Shown here piece by piece: positions 46,181 through 58,300 of a DNA stretch of 64,000 bases. The DNA is from Emydura subglobosa. Lineage: Eukaryota > Chordata > Testudines > Chelidae. The notes beneath the pieces were generated by a model that was given only the letters and a program-made list of their open reading frames with translations, was not told the DNA's origin and searched no databases. Positions within the stretch are counted from its first letter, which is position 1. Every line of letters starts with the position of its first letter. The position numbers and the translations under genes are program-made. The stretch lies in NCBI GenBank assembly GCA_007922225.1, contig ML679954.1:18389008-18453007 (forward strand). The letters are read 5' to 3'.

Positions 46181-48564
46181 ATTTGTGATTGTTACATTCC
46201 TTAGGCGGATAGATAACATAATGCAATGCCACAAACTGCATAGATTTTTTTTTCTGGTGGGGGACGAAGAAAAGGAAGGGATATTTTAAAAAGAAAAACA
46301 CTCTTAAATCCCATTTTCTGTGAATTCTCCACTGAGGTTAAACAAGCAGAGGTTAAAGGCAGGTATATCATCCTCATTAAAGTGTGATTCTGCTCTGAAA
46401 AAGTATCTCTGAAAATCGACTTAATGGGATTCATGGTCTCTCAGATTTTCAGAGCAAAGATTTCTGAGTTTACAAGTTGAATTGTAAAACAAAAATGGCT
46501 TTCTAAATGCCACCTACCCAACTCACCTGAAAACCTAAATTCAAGATGGGTTAATAATGGGCACTGTATCAGCACCAATAGTAATGAATCTACAGGCCAC
46601 ATTCTACCCTCAGTTACAGCCAGTGTGGTCACTTTGGGCCTGTTTCTCTCTTCTTGCTTACACAAGTTTTACATGGCCATGACTTACATGGACTTACTTT
46701 TGACTTACTCCACTGTAAGTCAGATGAAAATTGGGTCCTGTGTCTTCAATAGGGTTGTGTAAGTATACCTGAGTGTGGAATTTAACCTAATGCTCAAGTA
46801 CGTGGGATTAATCTGTGGAGTAAAAACTCCAAGGGCCAGATCCTCATGTCTGTGCCTTCTGCTAAGGTCCAGTATGGCTAAAGATTTGTGGGGGGAGGAG
46901 GGGAGAGGACAAAGGTGATTTTAAGCCACCTTTACACTCCTCTGGTCTTGAGGCATGGCCTACGAGACCATTATAGCAGCCAGGGATAGCAGGGTCATAA
47001 GGACACTCTAGCAATACCTTCTAATCCCTGGCTACATCCACTGCTTTTCTTTGCATGAAGGGAAGAATGGGGGAGTTTTGTATGGGAAGATGGGGAAGCT
47101 GGAGCCATATACCACCATCATCAAAAGCAGCAGATGAGGACTGCATTTCCTTTTCAAAATTTGGAAACAAGAAATGAAAAAGTGAGTGATTAGTCTAAAA
47201 TTTGCAAGTGATAGCTCCGATCTTAACTTTGCCAATCCTCCCCATGCAGTTTAAAAATGCTGACACTCAGAAAGAAAGAAAAGGAGAGTCAGGAAGGAAA
47301 GGGGGAGGCCTGGAAAGAAAAGCGAATAATGGCTAGAGGTGGAGTATGAGCTACTGTACTGACACTACACCATCATGGGGTTCCTGCAACACAGGGCAAA
47401 TACTAAGTGCCTAGCTCCACCATATTTTGGGCAACATTATGCTTAGATAAGTGTAAAATTGCTCTAACCAAGGGCAGGATCTGTCCCTGGTGCTCTTATG
47501 AAGTCAGTATTTTACAGCAGTGCAGCACTTTGAAACTTTTTTAGGAAAGTCTTAATGGTAATTCGTAGGGAAGCAGATATTTTATATTTTAATTGCATGC
47601 TTTTCAGTTTTTGCTATGGATTATTGTTTTGCCACTGCTGCACAATTATATACTGTAATTAAAAGTTAACAGTACACAGAAAGAAGCTTCCTGGACTCTT
47701 ATTTTAAATTCAAATGGAATTCTGAGGCTCTATAGACAAAGTGGAAAAATTAGCAATATACTTGATAGACATGTTTCTATCAGCTTAAGGTTAAGTTACT
47801 TTTCTGAGTGGGGGGAGGGGGGAAATAATTTCAGGAACTGAAACATAAGAAAAGCCGAAAATACTGCTGTAATTATCCTTTATTTAGTGGCTGGTTATAT
47901 CTGGGTTTTAGTCAGTTCTTCAAACAAGAAAATGTTTACACAGTGCTCATACAGTTCAGACTCTTCACCCCTCCACGCCCTCTCTCTCAATAGATTCTAC
48001 TGTCATTTACAAAAATGGATCCAGTTCTGATCCAACATGTGTTTTATGCTAGCAAAACTTCCTTGAGTTCAACTGAGTTGCTCATGATTTAGAATAATAG
48101 AATAATATTCTAATTGGTTAGAATAATAAAATCAGGCCGTATGATGTTTTGTACCATCCATGAAGCACATCATACATATCCTACTACTCTATCTAGGTTA
48201 GCTAGGCTCATTGTGCCCTAAATGTAATGTGGTCCTAGTTATTATCTTGATTCTGATTTCGTAACAATTGCCTTTTATAGCGTTATGCTTAATATTTGAT
48301 TTATACTGGTGTAAATAAAAAGTGAATCAGTCCCAAAGACCTAGGGCCAATATCTGCACACAGTTAAATCACTGGATTCACATATGTATTTACTGCAGTA
48401 TATGTGGGGCAGAACTTGGCCCTCAGAAAGGAATTCAGAGCATTAAAGAGGAACACAACAAAAATGTCAAATCTGCAGAAAGTATAAGGGTATGAAAATA
48501 TGATGTGGTTTCTTGGGATTGTGGACAAGAAACACACGTGTAAACCTAATTTTAAGATGCAAAA
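46181..48564. other. Non-coding DNA with diffuse old repeats
   Basis: No gene. 46590-46745 carries phrases such as TACACAAGTTTTACATGGCC and CTGTAAGTCAGATG that look like diverged fold-back repeats. The purine-rich patch at 47262-47330 is simple composition. Confidence 0.4.
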
Positions 48565-48628
48565 CAAGGCAGCACTTAAGTACATTCTTAAGCACTTGCT
48601 TAACTGCCTTGCCGATTCAGGTCCTTAA
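48565..48628. repeat. Short dispersed repeat (AGCACTTAAG family)
   Basis: GGCAGCACTTAAGTACATTC, TTAAGCACTTGCTTAACTGC and TTGCCGATTCAGGTCCTT follow the fold-back repeat described at 13730 and 58148. Confidence 0.5.
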
Positions 48629-51385
48629 AGTAGCAAATACCAAAAAATTAACTAGCAAAATTACAATACTTATATATGCTGCTCACATAGGTCATTTAGG
48701 ACTCATCTGTGATTTGGGGAACATGGGCACTTTGTGTAGTCCCTTACATTTTTATCCTTCTGATTTGGTAGCACTTTACGCTCACTTTTGCCCTAGACTG
48801 CATTAAGTGCAGAGTAAATGTGTATCTAATCTAATATCTCTTAATCATCTCCTTATCGGCACTCTTCTATACACAATACAGCACTCTTCTTTTGTTCTCC
48901 TTTTGCATGTTAGCAAGCTATCAAACAGAAATGATAGTCTAGGAAACCTTGGAACGTTTATAGAAATCATTTTACGCTCAAAGTGCTTAGGATTTGTATT
49001 TGTTGTTGTATTTCCTATGTCATAATGATAAAAAAAGAACCCTGTCCTGCTCCCTCTGAGGTCATTGACAAAAGCCCCATTGACCTTACCGGAGGTAGGA
49101 TCAAGCCCAAAAGTTCTATATATTGTTGAATAAAAGGAATTTTAGATACACTTATTGTAAAAATTTTAGTTTATGATAAACAGCCAAAAGTAACGTGACA
49201 CATGTCTATTCTGATTCCATTGTTCCCAAATATCTCCTATATCTCTCAGTTTAGTTTTGTCATCAGCAAATTTCCTTTTCTTTCAAGGTCCCTGAAAGGA
49301 AGTCATTAATCAACACTATTGTTCTTTCAGAAAATCCTAGAAATGTTATTTGCACTTCATGCCTTGGAATCACTTGTCATGAAAATAAAACCTCAGCGTT
49401 TCAACACATGCTATACTAGATTTGGCTTTCCTAAAATCACATGTGTTATCCTTTATCAAATTTCGCTTTTCCATTTGTTCTCTTCAACCCTTTCATGTAG
49501 TTTAATATTTTTTCCTACAGCTAACATTAAATGAAATATTCTTTTATAACTGGCTTCGTGTCATTTTCTAAAACCTGAACACACTGAAGTCCCAATAGAT
49601 CTCTCATGAATAGATCAACTTTGTAAAAGAACTATTCCATTTCATTCAAGCCCCTTTCTTCAATACTTTTAATGTATTGTATCTTCATTATTTGGTGCCA
49701 TATTTATATTAATCACAAGGGCTATAGTTTTAATTCAATTAATCGACTGGCTTCTCAGTTTCTCTTCTTCCAGCCTCCAGTAATCAGATCCATTCTTTGA
49801 GCAAATCTACATCACTTTCATTTACCAAAAACTGATATATGGAGCTTCTTTCTGAAAGATGCCTGTATGACTGGTTTAATGCAACCAGTATTCATGGTCA
49901 AAGATGCACCTATTGCATTATATCAAGAACTGTGTGAATGGAAAATGGCCTGTTTGTGTACGCAAGCATGCAAGCAAGCAGAGATAAACAGCACATAAAT
50001 CCAAGATGGGATATGTGAGTCATAGAGTAGTATGTCTAAAAATGGATATTTGCCAGCTATAACAGAGGGCACAGAAGCAACCTTATATGATTCTCCACGT
50101 AAATACCCACACGAGAGAGAGCACCATTCAGAAACACATTGTTCACAGAGCAGTTTCTGATGCTTTCATCATACAAATCTACAGAAGGAAAATGCACTTT
50201 CATTATTTCAAAAACTTGTCTTGAGGCTGAAGAGATTAATAGTGGGGAAAACCACAAAGATTGGGGGTTTGGTTCAGTTCAAGTACTAGCTAATGCGTAC
50301 ACTGGGAGGTCCTGGCTCCCTCATGGGTGCCAGCTTCCTCAAAATGTTCTATCATTTATAATACAGATCAAAGGTACATGAAGTCTATTATTGCGTCTCC
50401 AATAGAGATGCCTAGTGCTCTAAAGAAAGGGGAAGAAGACCTGTACTGCATCTGGCTAATTGTGCAATATTTCCTTCCTGATGCCTTTGATTAACTGAAC
50501 CCCAGGAGCATTTAATTCGATAACTTTCATCTATGCATCTGTACATACATGTATAGCTACAGCTGTTGTTGTTGGCTATAAAAATTAAGTCACTTTTTTA
50601 AAAAAAATTGTTTTTAATATTGTGTACTGTAGGTATAGATGGGCAACTTGTTAACTTCTGAGACCAGTGACCAACAAGGTAACACATCAAGGTTTTGACA
50701 CTGAAAAATATCACTTACAAATGTTAGTGTCCGATCATTGTTCACATCCTAACCCCAGGTTAAGCCTTCTGTGTTTAGATACCCACAATGCTTCCATTCT
50801 TAGGTGCCACCAGTGACAGTTCACTTTTAAATCCACAGGTGTGGCTTTGGACACTATCAACAGACTGTGCTAATCTAAGTCCTCTAATACATTAATAATT
50901 CTTTGAAAATGTATTCTTGGGAGTTGTGGGGGAGGATGCTTTTTCCCTTTGATCTTTCAAGTTTTCAGTTTAGTATAACTGTGATTAAGATGGTTTTTGT
51001 CATGGTAAAGTTCCACGCTGGATGTACTAAAAGGAGTTAAAAAAAAAAATCAATGATTTATTGTAGCAATGTTATTGATTTAATGTAAAGACATAACAGC
51101 TTTATTTATTAAACTACATAAAGGATTTGTGTGCCCATTTTCTATTAATTGTAATCCATTAGGTGACTAAAAATCTGTCCGTTTCTGCAATTTGTTTCAT
51201 ATGAAAATAACCTAACTTCACTCCATTTTCAATGTATGTGCTGTGATATTTGTTAACTGTTTTAATATTTTAAAACACCTAATAGTAGAGCAGACAATTT
51301 TCATACAGGTTATCAATATTTCTGGTTCTGAAGGAAAATATTATACAATCCCTGGATTTCTGGCTTTATTGATCTTCTGTCATGC
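48629..51385. other. Non-coding DNA, nothing recognised
   Basis: No gene. About 49040-49095 has CCATTGACCTTACCGG-type phrases of short dispersed repeats. Open frames are all 80 codons or fewer and unrecognised. Confidence 0.4.
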
Positions 51386-51393
51386 CTATAGAG

Positions 51394-51575
51394 CAGTGTT
51401 TCTTAACCTGGAGTTTTAGAGGGGTCGCAAGTGCAGAGCTGGTATTGGGGGTGGCAAGAAAGGTAATTGCCTGGAGCCACAGGGGCACCATAAAACTAAG
51501 TTACATGCCTCAGCCCCGTGGGGGTGGGACTCAGGCTTCAGGGGTACAGTAGTTTGGAAAGGTTAAGAACCACTG
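51394..51575 (+). mobile_element. Non-autonomous hAT element, 182 bp, with 8 bp duplication
   Basis: The terminal inverted repeats CAGTGTTTCTTAACCT (left) and AGGTTAAGAACCACTG (right) match at all but one position. The element is flanked by a perfect 8 bp direct repeat CTATAGAG at 51386-51393 and 51576-51583. Terminal CAGTG with an 8 bp target-site duplication is diagnostic of hAT transposons. The interior is GC-richer (GGGGGTGGCAAG, GCCCCGTGGGGGTGGG) with no coding frame. It is a deletion derivative mobilised by an enzyme encoded elsewhere. Confidence 0.92.
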
Positions 51576-51583
51576 CTATAGAG

Positions 51584-52109
51584 TGAAAATGAGCTTTCTG
51601 TACCTGACATTGGCAATTGACTGTTTTTTTGGTCCCATGAAAAAGTATTCGGGAAATGGTCACTCAGTGCCCAGCAGAATTGTGTGGGCTGAGTCTATTT
51701 AGCTAATGTCTATTGTGTATGCACTTTCCGATGGTAATTCTTCCTGTTGTCACATTGTGACAAAAAAAAGTCTATGATCTGTTTGTTTTTTGATGTTTCT
51801 GACAAAATTTTACTGAACATAGACGATTAGTGTTAAGAAGAATGTAAAACATTGCTCTTTAACTCACCCGCCTAAATCCTAAATGCATGTGATGAGATTC
51901 TTATAATTCATAATATTTGGAAGGGATGGGGTTTCATCTACTTTTTTGATCATCTTCACATTTCTGTTATTATAGATGCAAATTTCAGACAAGTTCATTG
52001 ACTAAAGACAATGGGAAATGAAGGCACTGAGCATTTTCTCAAAGAAGTGCTCAGCAACTTATAGCATGTGGTTCTTAATTTGTATAAGATGGTGAATTTG
52101 GGCCCAAAG
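51584..52109. other. Non-coding DNA, nothing recognised
   Basis: No gene or repeat I can name. Confidence 0.45.
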
Positions 52110-52390
52110 CTGTAATATTTATTTTTATTATTGCAGTAGCACCTAGAGGCCCCAGTTGGGAATTGCAGGTCACTGTGTACACGCAATGAAAATATGGTCC
52201 CTGCCTCCAGAAACCTTGCAATCTTGGTATATGACAAAAGATGACAGATGGATATGAACAGATTGGAGAAATACAATATAACAGCAAGATGTTTATAATT
52301 GGCATAATAGGCATTCATTACAAGTTAACAAATGTTTTGTGGGCACCATGGTGAAGGTGAGTTTTAAAGAGACATTTGAAGGAAGGGAGG
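52110..52390 (+). repeat. Dispersed repeat, longest copy of the family
   Basis: It runs from TTTTATTATTGCAGTAGCAC through GGTCCCTGCCTCCAGAAACC and TTGCAATCTTGGTATA to GAGTTTTAAAGAGACATTTG. This is the phrase order of a turtle/crocodilian dispersed repeat whose 3' parts also occur at 44505, 57050 and 59725. I do not know its class. A SINE or LINE tail is plausible. Confidence 0.55.
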
Positions 52391-54603
52391 GAGTTGAAGC
52401 ATTGCATATTACATGTATAAATGTCCTTGATGTCATTAAAAATTATTAACCAGATTGTATCTTTGACCACATCAGGTAATTCAGAGCCCTATTGCCCCAT
52501 TTACAGCTCTTGTAGGTATAGTATTTGAGTCAGGTAAAATGCGTCTTGTAGGGCAAAGGTGTGGTTGCTTCCATGGCTTTGCCTTATCCATCCTTCATTT
52601 CAGGAGCAGTGCTTGACTTAGGGTCCCACTGGTAGTGTGTGACCTGCCTCTTAAGTGTAAGGACTGACACATTACCAAGCCGCTGTACAGGGCTCCAAGG
52701 TGGTGAAGTCCTTTTGACCCTCTTTACTCATTTTACTCACTTTACTGCCTTGCTCATCAAATTTCATGGGTTCAATGAAGTCTTGTATGTGCAGGATCTG
52801 TTTGTTTGTATGCAGTCCACTGGTTTAGCATGCGTAGATATCCTCTTAAAAGTCTGCAGTATAGTAAAAAGATTTCCAGGGAAACACATAGAATAAGAGT
52901 TCCTATGAGGGAATGAAAAGATAGGTCTCAACTTACTATACAAGGTTAAATTCCACAGTGACACCCCATCACTCCCAGCCTTTTAGTGCAGATCTTGATC
53001 CAGGTGAGCACAGAAATCCAGTCGTTCTCTCCATTATTCAAACTCTCCAAACAGGGAATGCTTTGCACTTCTCTGATGCTATTAGTTACTCCTGTTGATC
53101 TTTTGATAATTATAGGTAATATCTGGACTAGATTTCTGTTTCTGATGATAATGGATTTAGATTGTGTGCCCTGTTGCTGCCGCCTCTCACATCTGACATG
53201 AGATCCATACAGCTAGCCTGATGAAAACAGATTCTCACTAGCTTAGCAATGGATGAAATGCCTTTTGCAACTGTTTACCAAAGGGTGGCAAAGGAAATGG
53301 TTAACACTCTCCCAGAGCAGCAAGAAAACCACCAGTCTCTGTCCTCCTTACAAGGAGTGCCAGGGAGCCCAGTCATTAAAGAAATATGATTGAACTCAGC
53401 TGGAATGTTTTTATGCTCTACAGGGAAGGAAAAGTAATGTGAAGAAAGGACATGTAATGAGTTCTTGATCATCTTACTTATGAGGTGGATGATAAAAGAA
53501 CCAGATCCATCTTAGCAGAAAAGAAAACTCGGGCTACAAAGAGCTCTTTTGATTAACTTTATTTGGACTCTGACTGCGAAAAACCCCTCCTTTTAGCTGA
53601 ATCTCAAACCCTTGAACTTTCTACTTCTTCTGCCCTCATCAACTCCAAACCCATTGCATGTATTTAAAGTGATAGGGAAGAGAACTATTCCTTTAGATTT
53701 CCCTCTAATCACAAACCTGGTTACAAAACAAAATGTTTTCATCGCTACTAAAAGCGGCCCATTCTTGCTACTTCTTTGTAAAGCTGACAGCAACTGTTTG
53801 AAAGCAAGTTGTCAAAGGGGATTTTTTTCTGGAATTCTTCTTCAGATTTCTGTATGTTTGATATGAAAGTTAAGCAATCTCACTTTCAATAAGTAAATGT
53901 GTTTACTTCTTCAGGCACTTGGTAACATGAAGGGAAAATATCAGCTATGACTTGATTAGATTCGGTTTGAAGCTAAAAGTAGACATTTGATTGAGTCACA
54001 GCAGGCAAAACTTGAAGAATCACAGCACGCAAGCAAAATGTAAAGATTTGATCTAATTTCAATGAGATTTAGTTATGCAAAAAAGCAAGTTTAAATCTCC
54101 CTTCTTTTCTGAGGATAAACCACAAAGGTTTCATAGCTTAAACAAAAAAACCTATGAATATTTATTATCCAGGCTAGTGTAGACCTGAAGGGTTGCATTC
54201 AGCATGTTTTATCCACTGTCCTCCACGCTGTAGAATGCCATGCATGTTGGCCCCTGTGCCTGTCTGTCTTCAGCAGGGCTCGGAATCCATGAGTCCCAAA
54301 TAGGAGAGACGAGTACCCTAATCTCTTCCACCCTCACTTGCTTCCTGTCTGTGCTTCTTGCTGAGTGCATCACTGAATCAGGGCTCTGTCGCTATAATAG
54401 GCTTAACCACTAAATTTTCTTATGTATTTATTTAGATTTGACATTTAAAAAATACTCACAAAAAACACTCGAGAGCCCTGCAAATAACTCGACTTATGAT
54501 CACCACTCACTAGCTTTAACACTAATATACAAATAAAATAACTTCACCAGCCTTAAGCAATCAAATGAAGGCAGCCAATTATCACAGCAAGCAGACATTA
54601 GAG
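52391..54603. other. Non-coding DNA with a candidate regulatory patch
   Basis: No gene recognised. 53925-54130 is repeat-poor and AT-rich, with TTGATCTAATTTCAATGAG and AGTTATGCAAAAAAGC (octamer-like). It could be a conserved element, but this is inference. Frames of 85 codons or fewer elsewhere have no domain. Confidence 0.4.
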
Positions 54604-54830
54604 CTACGAAACTGCTGAAAAGCTTTTTACCCATAATTCATATCCAGAAACACATCCCATTATGGTCCAAGTTGGTTGTGATAGAGACCTATAATTGGGT
54701 GTCATCGGCATATGGGTGGGGAAAATGCAACCCTTACCTCCTCCCAATGGGCCCATATATATATTGGAAAATGAAAAAGGAAAATCTAGGATCCTGAGGT
54801 ATCCCATGCTTGATAGACAAATTTTCTTTC
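54604..54830 (-). pseudogene. L2/CR1-type LINE reverse transcriptase fragment with YADD motif
   Basis: On the minus strand the sequence passes, in order, through the RT landmarks of L2-like LINEs. A GIPQ box near 54808 corresponds to the GVPQGS box. SNIYMGPLG corresponds to FNIYM.PLG. HPYADDTQL follows, with its catalytic Y-A-D-D codons at 54701-54712 (read in reverse), and then SLSQPT. These lie in at least two different frames, and a stop directly follows YADDTQL, so the copy is dead. The palm-domain context makes this firmly a LINE RT. L2 is my preferred clade, with CR1 an alternative because the two share these motifs. Confidence 0.78.
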
Positions 54831-57049
54831 CAAGTAGAAAGGTTGGCTTCAGGGAGAAATTCTGTCCCTGGTGAAGTCAATAAAGGTTTTGCCATTGACT
54901 TCTGTGAGGCCAGGATTTCATCCTAAATTTCTATTAAAAAACACTTCACAAATGTCCAGGAGAAGGGATCTCATGCAACATCACTATCCTCCTCCTTGCG
55001 TTCTACTCATTCTTTTACTGATATTTCTTCCCTGGGTGGGTCAGAGAGAGGCACATGATGTGGTATAAGGGTGGTCAGAATATGCAATAGGAAAGAGCAT
55101 AGATGGGAGTAAAAGGATAAGGAATTGTTCAGCACTGCCATCGGACAATGCAGATGGGGGATCCCATTCCTGCCTGCTGCCCTTTCATTTATACAGTCTT
55201 CCCTTGAACATTACTAAGTACAGAGTTGCTGACAGAGAGAAGAATTTAACGGTAGCATGGAGCAAGTTGACAAAATGATGTGCAAGCATCACACATCAGA
55301 ACATTACACAGGATACGGGGGGACATATGGTTCTGTATTTTTTTTGTAATAACTACAGAACCTAGCCAAAGATTTTTGTTGATTTGTACAAAATCTCTTG
55401 ATTAAATTCTACAGCCATCTGCTGTAGAACAACAATGTATGAAAATGTCAGCAGAAAAAAACAAACCGAGGGCTCACAGACTTATTTGTGGAAGTATTTG
55501 ATTTCGAAATGTGTGTGGGATAAGCAAATGTGTTCTACTTCAAAATGGTCAAGTCATCTTCTATAAATGATAGATAAATGTGCTTACTCCCTAAAGAACA
55601 ACACAGAAACCATTGGAGCATTAAATTATATTTTTTGTCTCAGTTGACAATCTCCAATCAGGAAGAGGTGGAGCAGAATACTGTTTGAATGGAATCTGAA
55701 TGATCTTCTAGCCCAAAGAGTAGTTTGTACATGACCATTTGCATAATCACTAATTGCACCTTCGATATATCACATAGATAAATACATACTTTTTTTTATT
55801 CTTGTGACTCCTTCTTAACCTGCTTGAGCCCAGAAATTGATTGGTAGTATGACTCATCACAACAGATGCAGTGTGAGGTGGCGTCCCAGCTGTCAGCAGC
55901 TGGAAGTTCTCTTTCCATGATTGATGATAGGCCATTCTCTGTGAACCTGAGTTAAAAGTCTTTGCCTTTTGATATAAGCTCCCCTGACTTCAGTCAGATC
56001 CAAAGTTTGGCCATATTCAGATCCCACTGTAAGATTTGTTATGTATTTTTTTTTTAATTCAGGGAAGCTTTTGGATAAACTTTGTTTTGGCATATTAGAT
56101 ATCTTGGTGGGATGAGGTTTCAAGGATACGGGGGGGGCGGGACTTTTAATATATTCTTTTTATTGGGAAAATGTGATTATTTTGCACTTCAAACAGGCCT
56201 AAGCAGAGAGTATTGTTACAGTGAAACTTCTAACTCTGTACACATTTCAAAGTATCATTAGCACTCCAATCCCAATTTCTAACTAGCTTTAACGTACCAA
56301 ACAGCGTGGAATCAGTTCAGAAGAGGAGGAAAGTGAGGGGGGAAGGGGAAAAGGAAGAAAGCCTTAGAGCAAGTAGATTAACGTTCTTATCAGATACTGA
56401 TGGTTCCAATGTTTTTTGTGTGGCTGTCTCACTTTCCAAGAACTCATCTATGAAACAACTGGTAGGTATCCTCCTCTGTGCAATTGTGCATTTATACACA
56501 TGCAGTTACAATAAGCTTGGATTTTATGAGCATTTGGTACATTATTGTTCACACAGCATATTCACCAGAGAAATTGGAAGAAATAGGCCTGATAAAAAAC
56601 CTAAAAGTTTAAAGGGAAGAATGAGCTGTGCAATGTGTGAAATTGTGCCAATAGGTGCTGTAGCTTTTTTTGGATTCTAGGGGATGGGTGGGTCACTCTG
56701 AGATAATTGCCCACTCTAGGGGCACCAAGTGATACTTTCACGTTCCCCAGATGCCAAAGATGTTAGCTGACTGCATTCACTTATTCTCAGCTGAGCAGTT
56801 GTTCCGCTTTCTTTCATGGTCTCTGCTGCCAGACACACTATCCATTTCCTCGATGCTCTTCTCTATCCCTCACCTTAGCCTTCCTCTCTCTCCTGTTAAT
56901 GCAATCTGATCTGCCATTGCGCCAAACCCTCTTCTACCTCTGTAATATCTATCAAAAGAGAAAGAGGGATAATTTGTTGATTTTCTGTCCTTCACCCTTT
57001 ACTTGTTAGAGTTATGGTTGGGGTGTTTTGTTTTTTGTGTTTGTCCTTT
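54831..57049. other. Non-coding DNA, nothing recognised
   Basis: No gene. About 54850-54925 contains GGTGAAGTCAATAAAGG and CCATTGACTTCTGTGAGG, inverted phrases of a short fold-back repeat. The 124-codon plus-strand frame at 56306-56680 has no recognisable domain. Confidence 0.4.
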
Positions 57050-57120
57050 TTAAGCTGTAAGTTTTTTGGGGTAGGGATAGTCTCTCCACGCTTGTCTGTA
57101 TGACACCTAGCACTTTTGGT
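57050..57120 (-). repeat. Dispersed repeat fragment, reversed copy
   Basis: TGTAAGTTTTTTGGGGTAGG and ATGACACCTAGCACTTTTGG are the reverse of the repeat at 44505 and 52110 (remembered as AAGCTCTTTGGGGCAGGGAC ... GCGCCTAGCACAATGGGG). Confidence 0.5.
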
Positions 57121-57148
57121 TTATTTCTTCACCAGCTCCCTTTCGTGT

Positions 57149-57175
57149 AGTGTGTGTGTGTGTGTACGTACACAC
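57149..57175. repeat. (GT)n run ending in a 16 bp palindrome
   Basis: TGTGTGTGTG leads into GTGTGTACGTACACAC at 57160-57175, a perfect palindrome formed where GT units meet AC units. Confidence 0.85.
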
Positions 57176-58147
57176 TGTACATCCCTGTTGCAGCACACCC
57201 AACTCATTGCATACAGAAAGGAGGTGTGGCCATTTTAATATCACCTTCCTGTCTCCTGTGGAGGGATTTGTGTTCCAGGGAGTCCTTTCAGCGTTATAAG
57301 GAGAGAAGGCTCTTTGCATTGTGTACATGCACTGAGGAGAGATGCAACTTGTCCATATTTTGGAAAAAGCTGGGAAGGTTTATTTAAATATAGTCAAATT
57401 GCTCTTTAAAAAAACGTTGTTTTTTTTTTTTTTTTTTTTTTTGCTGATTGAATATTATAGTGAAATTAAAACAATTAGTGGTTTTTTTTGTTGGCAGAAT
57501 GAACAATGCTTTCAGCTGTTTTTCAGTGTGTTTTAAGAATGAATGTTTATCCATAAGAGTTAAATCCATGAGGGTTAAATCTGCTTCCAGAAAAGTGATA
57601 AAAAATTAACAAGATTTAATCAGATTTGTTCATGGCTTGCTGGTGCAGTTTTATAGCTGAAGGAAGGACAGAGTCTCCTTAATAAAGCATCTGTAAGTTA
57701 CAGTTTAAAATGCCAGTTGCAAAAAAGGCTGTAAATTAGTTGATTTGTATGAACCTATCTGGTGAGATTGAAAAGAATAGCTGTGCTCTGCAAGATATCA
57801 AGTTTGCCTCACCCCTCCCTGGAAACTTTAAATATGTGTGAATATAAAAGGTTATAAACAAACTCTAGCAAGGTAGTGTGTCTGTATATATTATACCTGA
57901 ATAATTATACCTCCATTAGTATCAGCAAAGGAGGATATAGCTTCTGTAGTCAGTTGGTGTAATTATCTGGGTCTGTACATGCACAGATACCAATAACTGG
58001 CACCAGGAGTTACTCACTGAAACTGATTCAACCATGTTCTACTCCATGTTTGTGCTGGTGTTACTGCATAAAGGAAAGAGCTACGTTCAGTGAGCCAAGG
58101 GGCAACTCCACATGCTCAGAGTTAAGCGATATATGCATACTTACCTA
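57176..58147. other. Non-coding DNA with poly-T and a candidate regulatory patch
   Basis: A run of 23 T lies at 57420-57442. 57540-57760 is AT-rich and repeat-poor. No gene. Confidence 0.45.
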
Positions 58148-58300
58148 TTCAGCAAAGCACATAAGCATATGAACAGTCCCATTGCAGTAAATGGAAGTTA
58201 AACATGTGGCTAAAGTACATATTCAAGTGTTCTCCTGGATAGGAATGGGATTATTTCTATGCTTACATTAAGCATGTAAGCGCTTTGCTGAACCAGGGCC
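58148..58300. repeat. Fold-back repeat (TTCAGCAAAGCAC family), full copy
   Basis: The ends TTCAGCAAAGCAC (58148-58160) and GCGCTTTGCTGAA (58280-58292) are inverted copies with one mismatch, and AACCAGGGCC follows the right end. The interior includes GAACAGTCCCATTGCAGTAA. This is the best copy of the family seen at 13730, 14529, 15893 and 48565. Confidence 0.62.

Noticed and set aside
54170..54195. CTAGTGTAGACCTGAAGG as another MITE terminus
   Set aside because: The match to the GTCTACAC terminus is short, no partner end is found nearby and chance is likely.
56306..56680. 124-codon plus-strand frame with a hydrophobic segment
   Set aside because: No recognised family. The hydrophobic stretch is what T-rich codons produce, and there is no supporting splice or promoter context.
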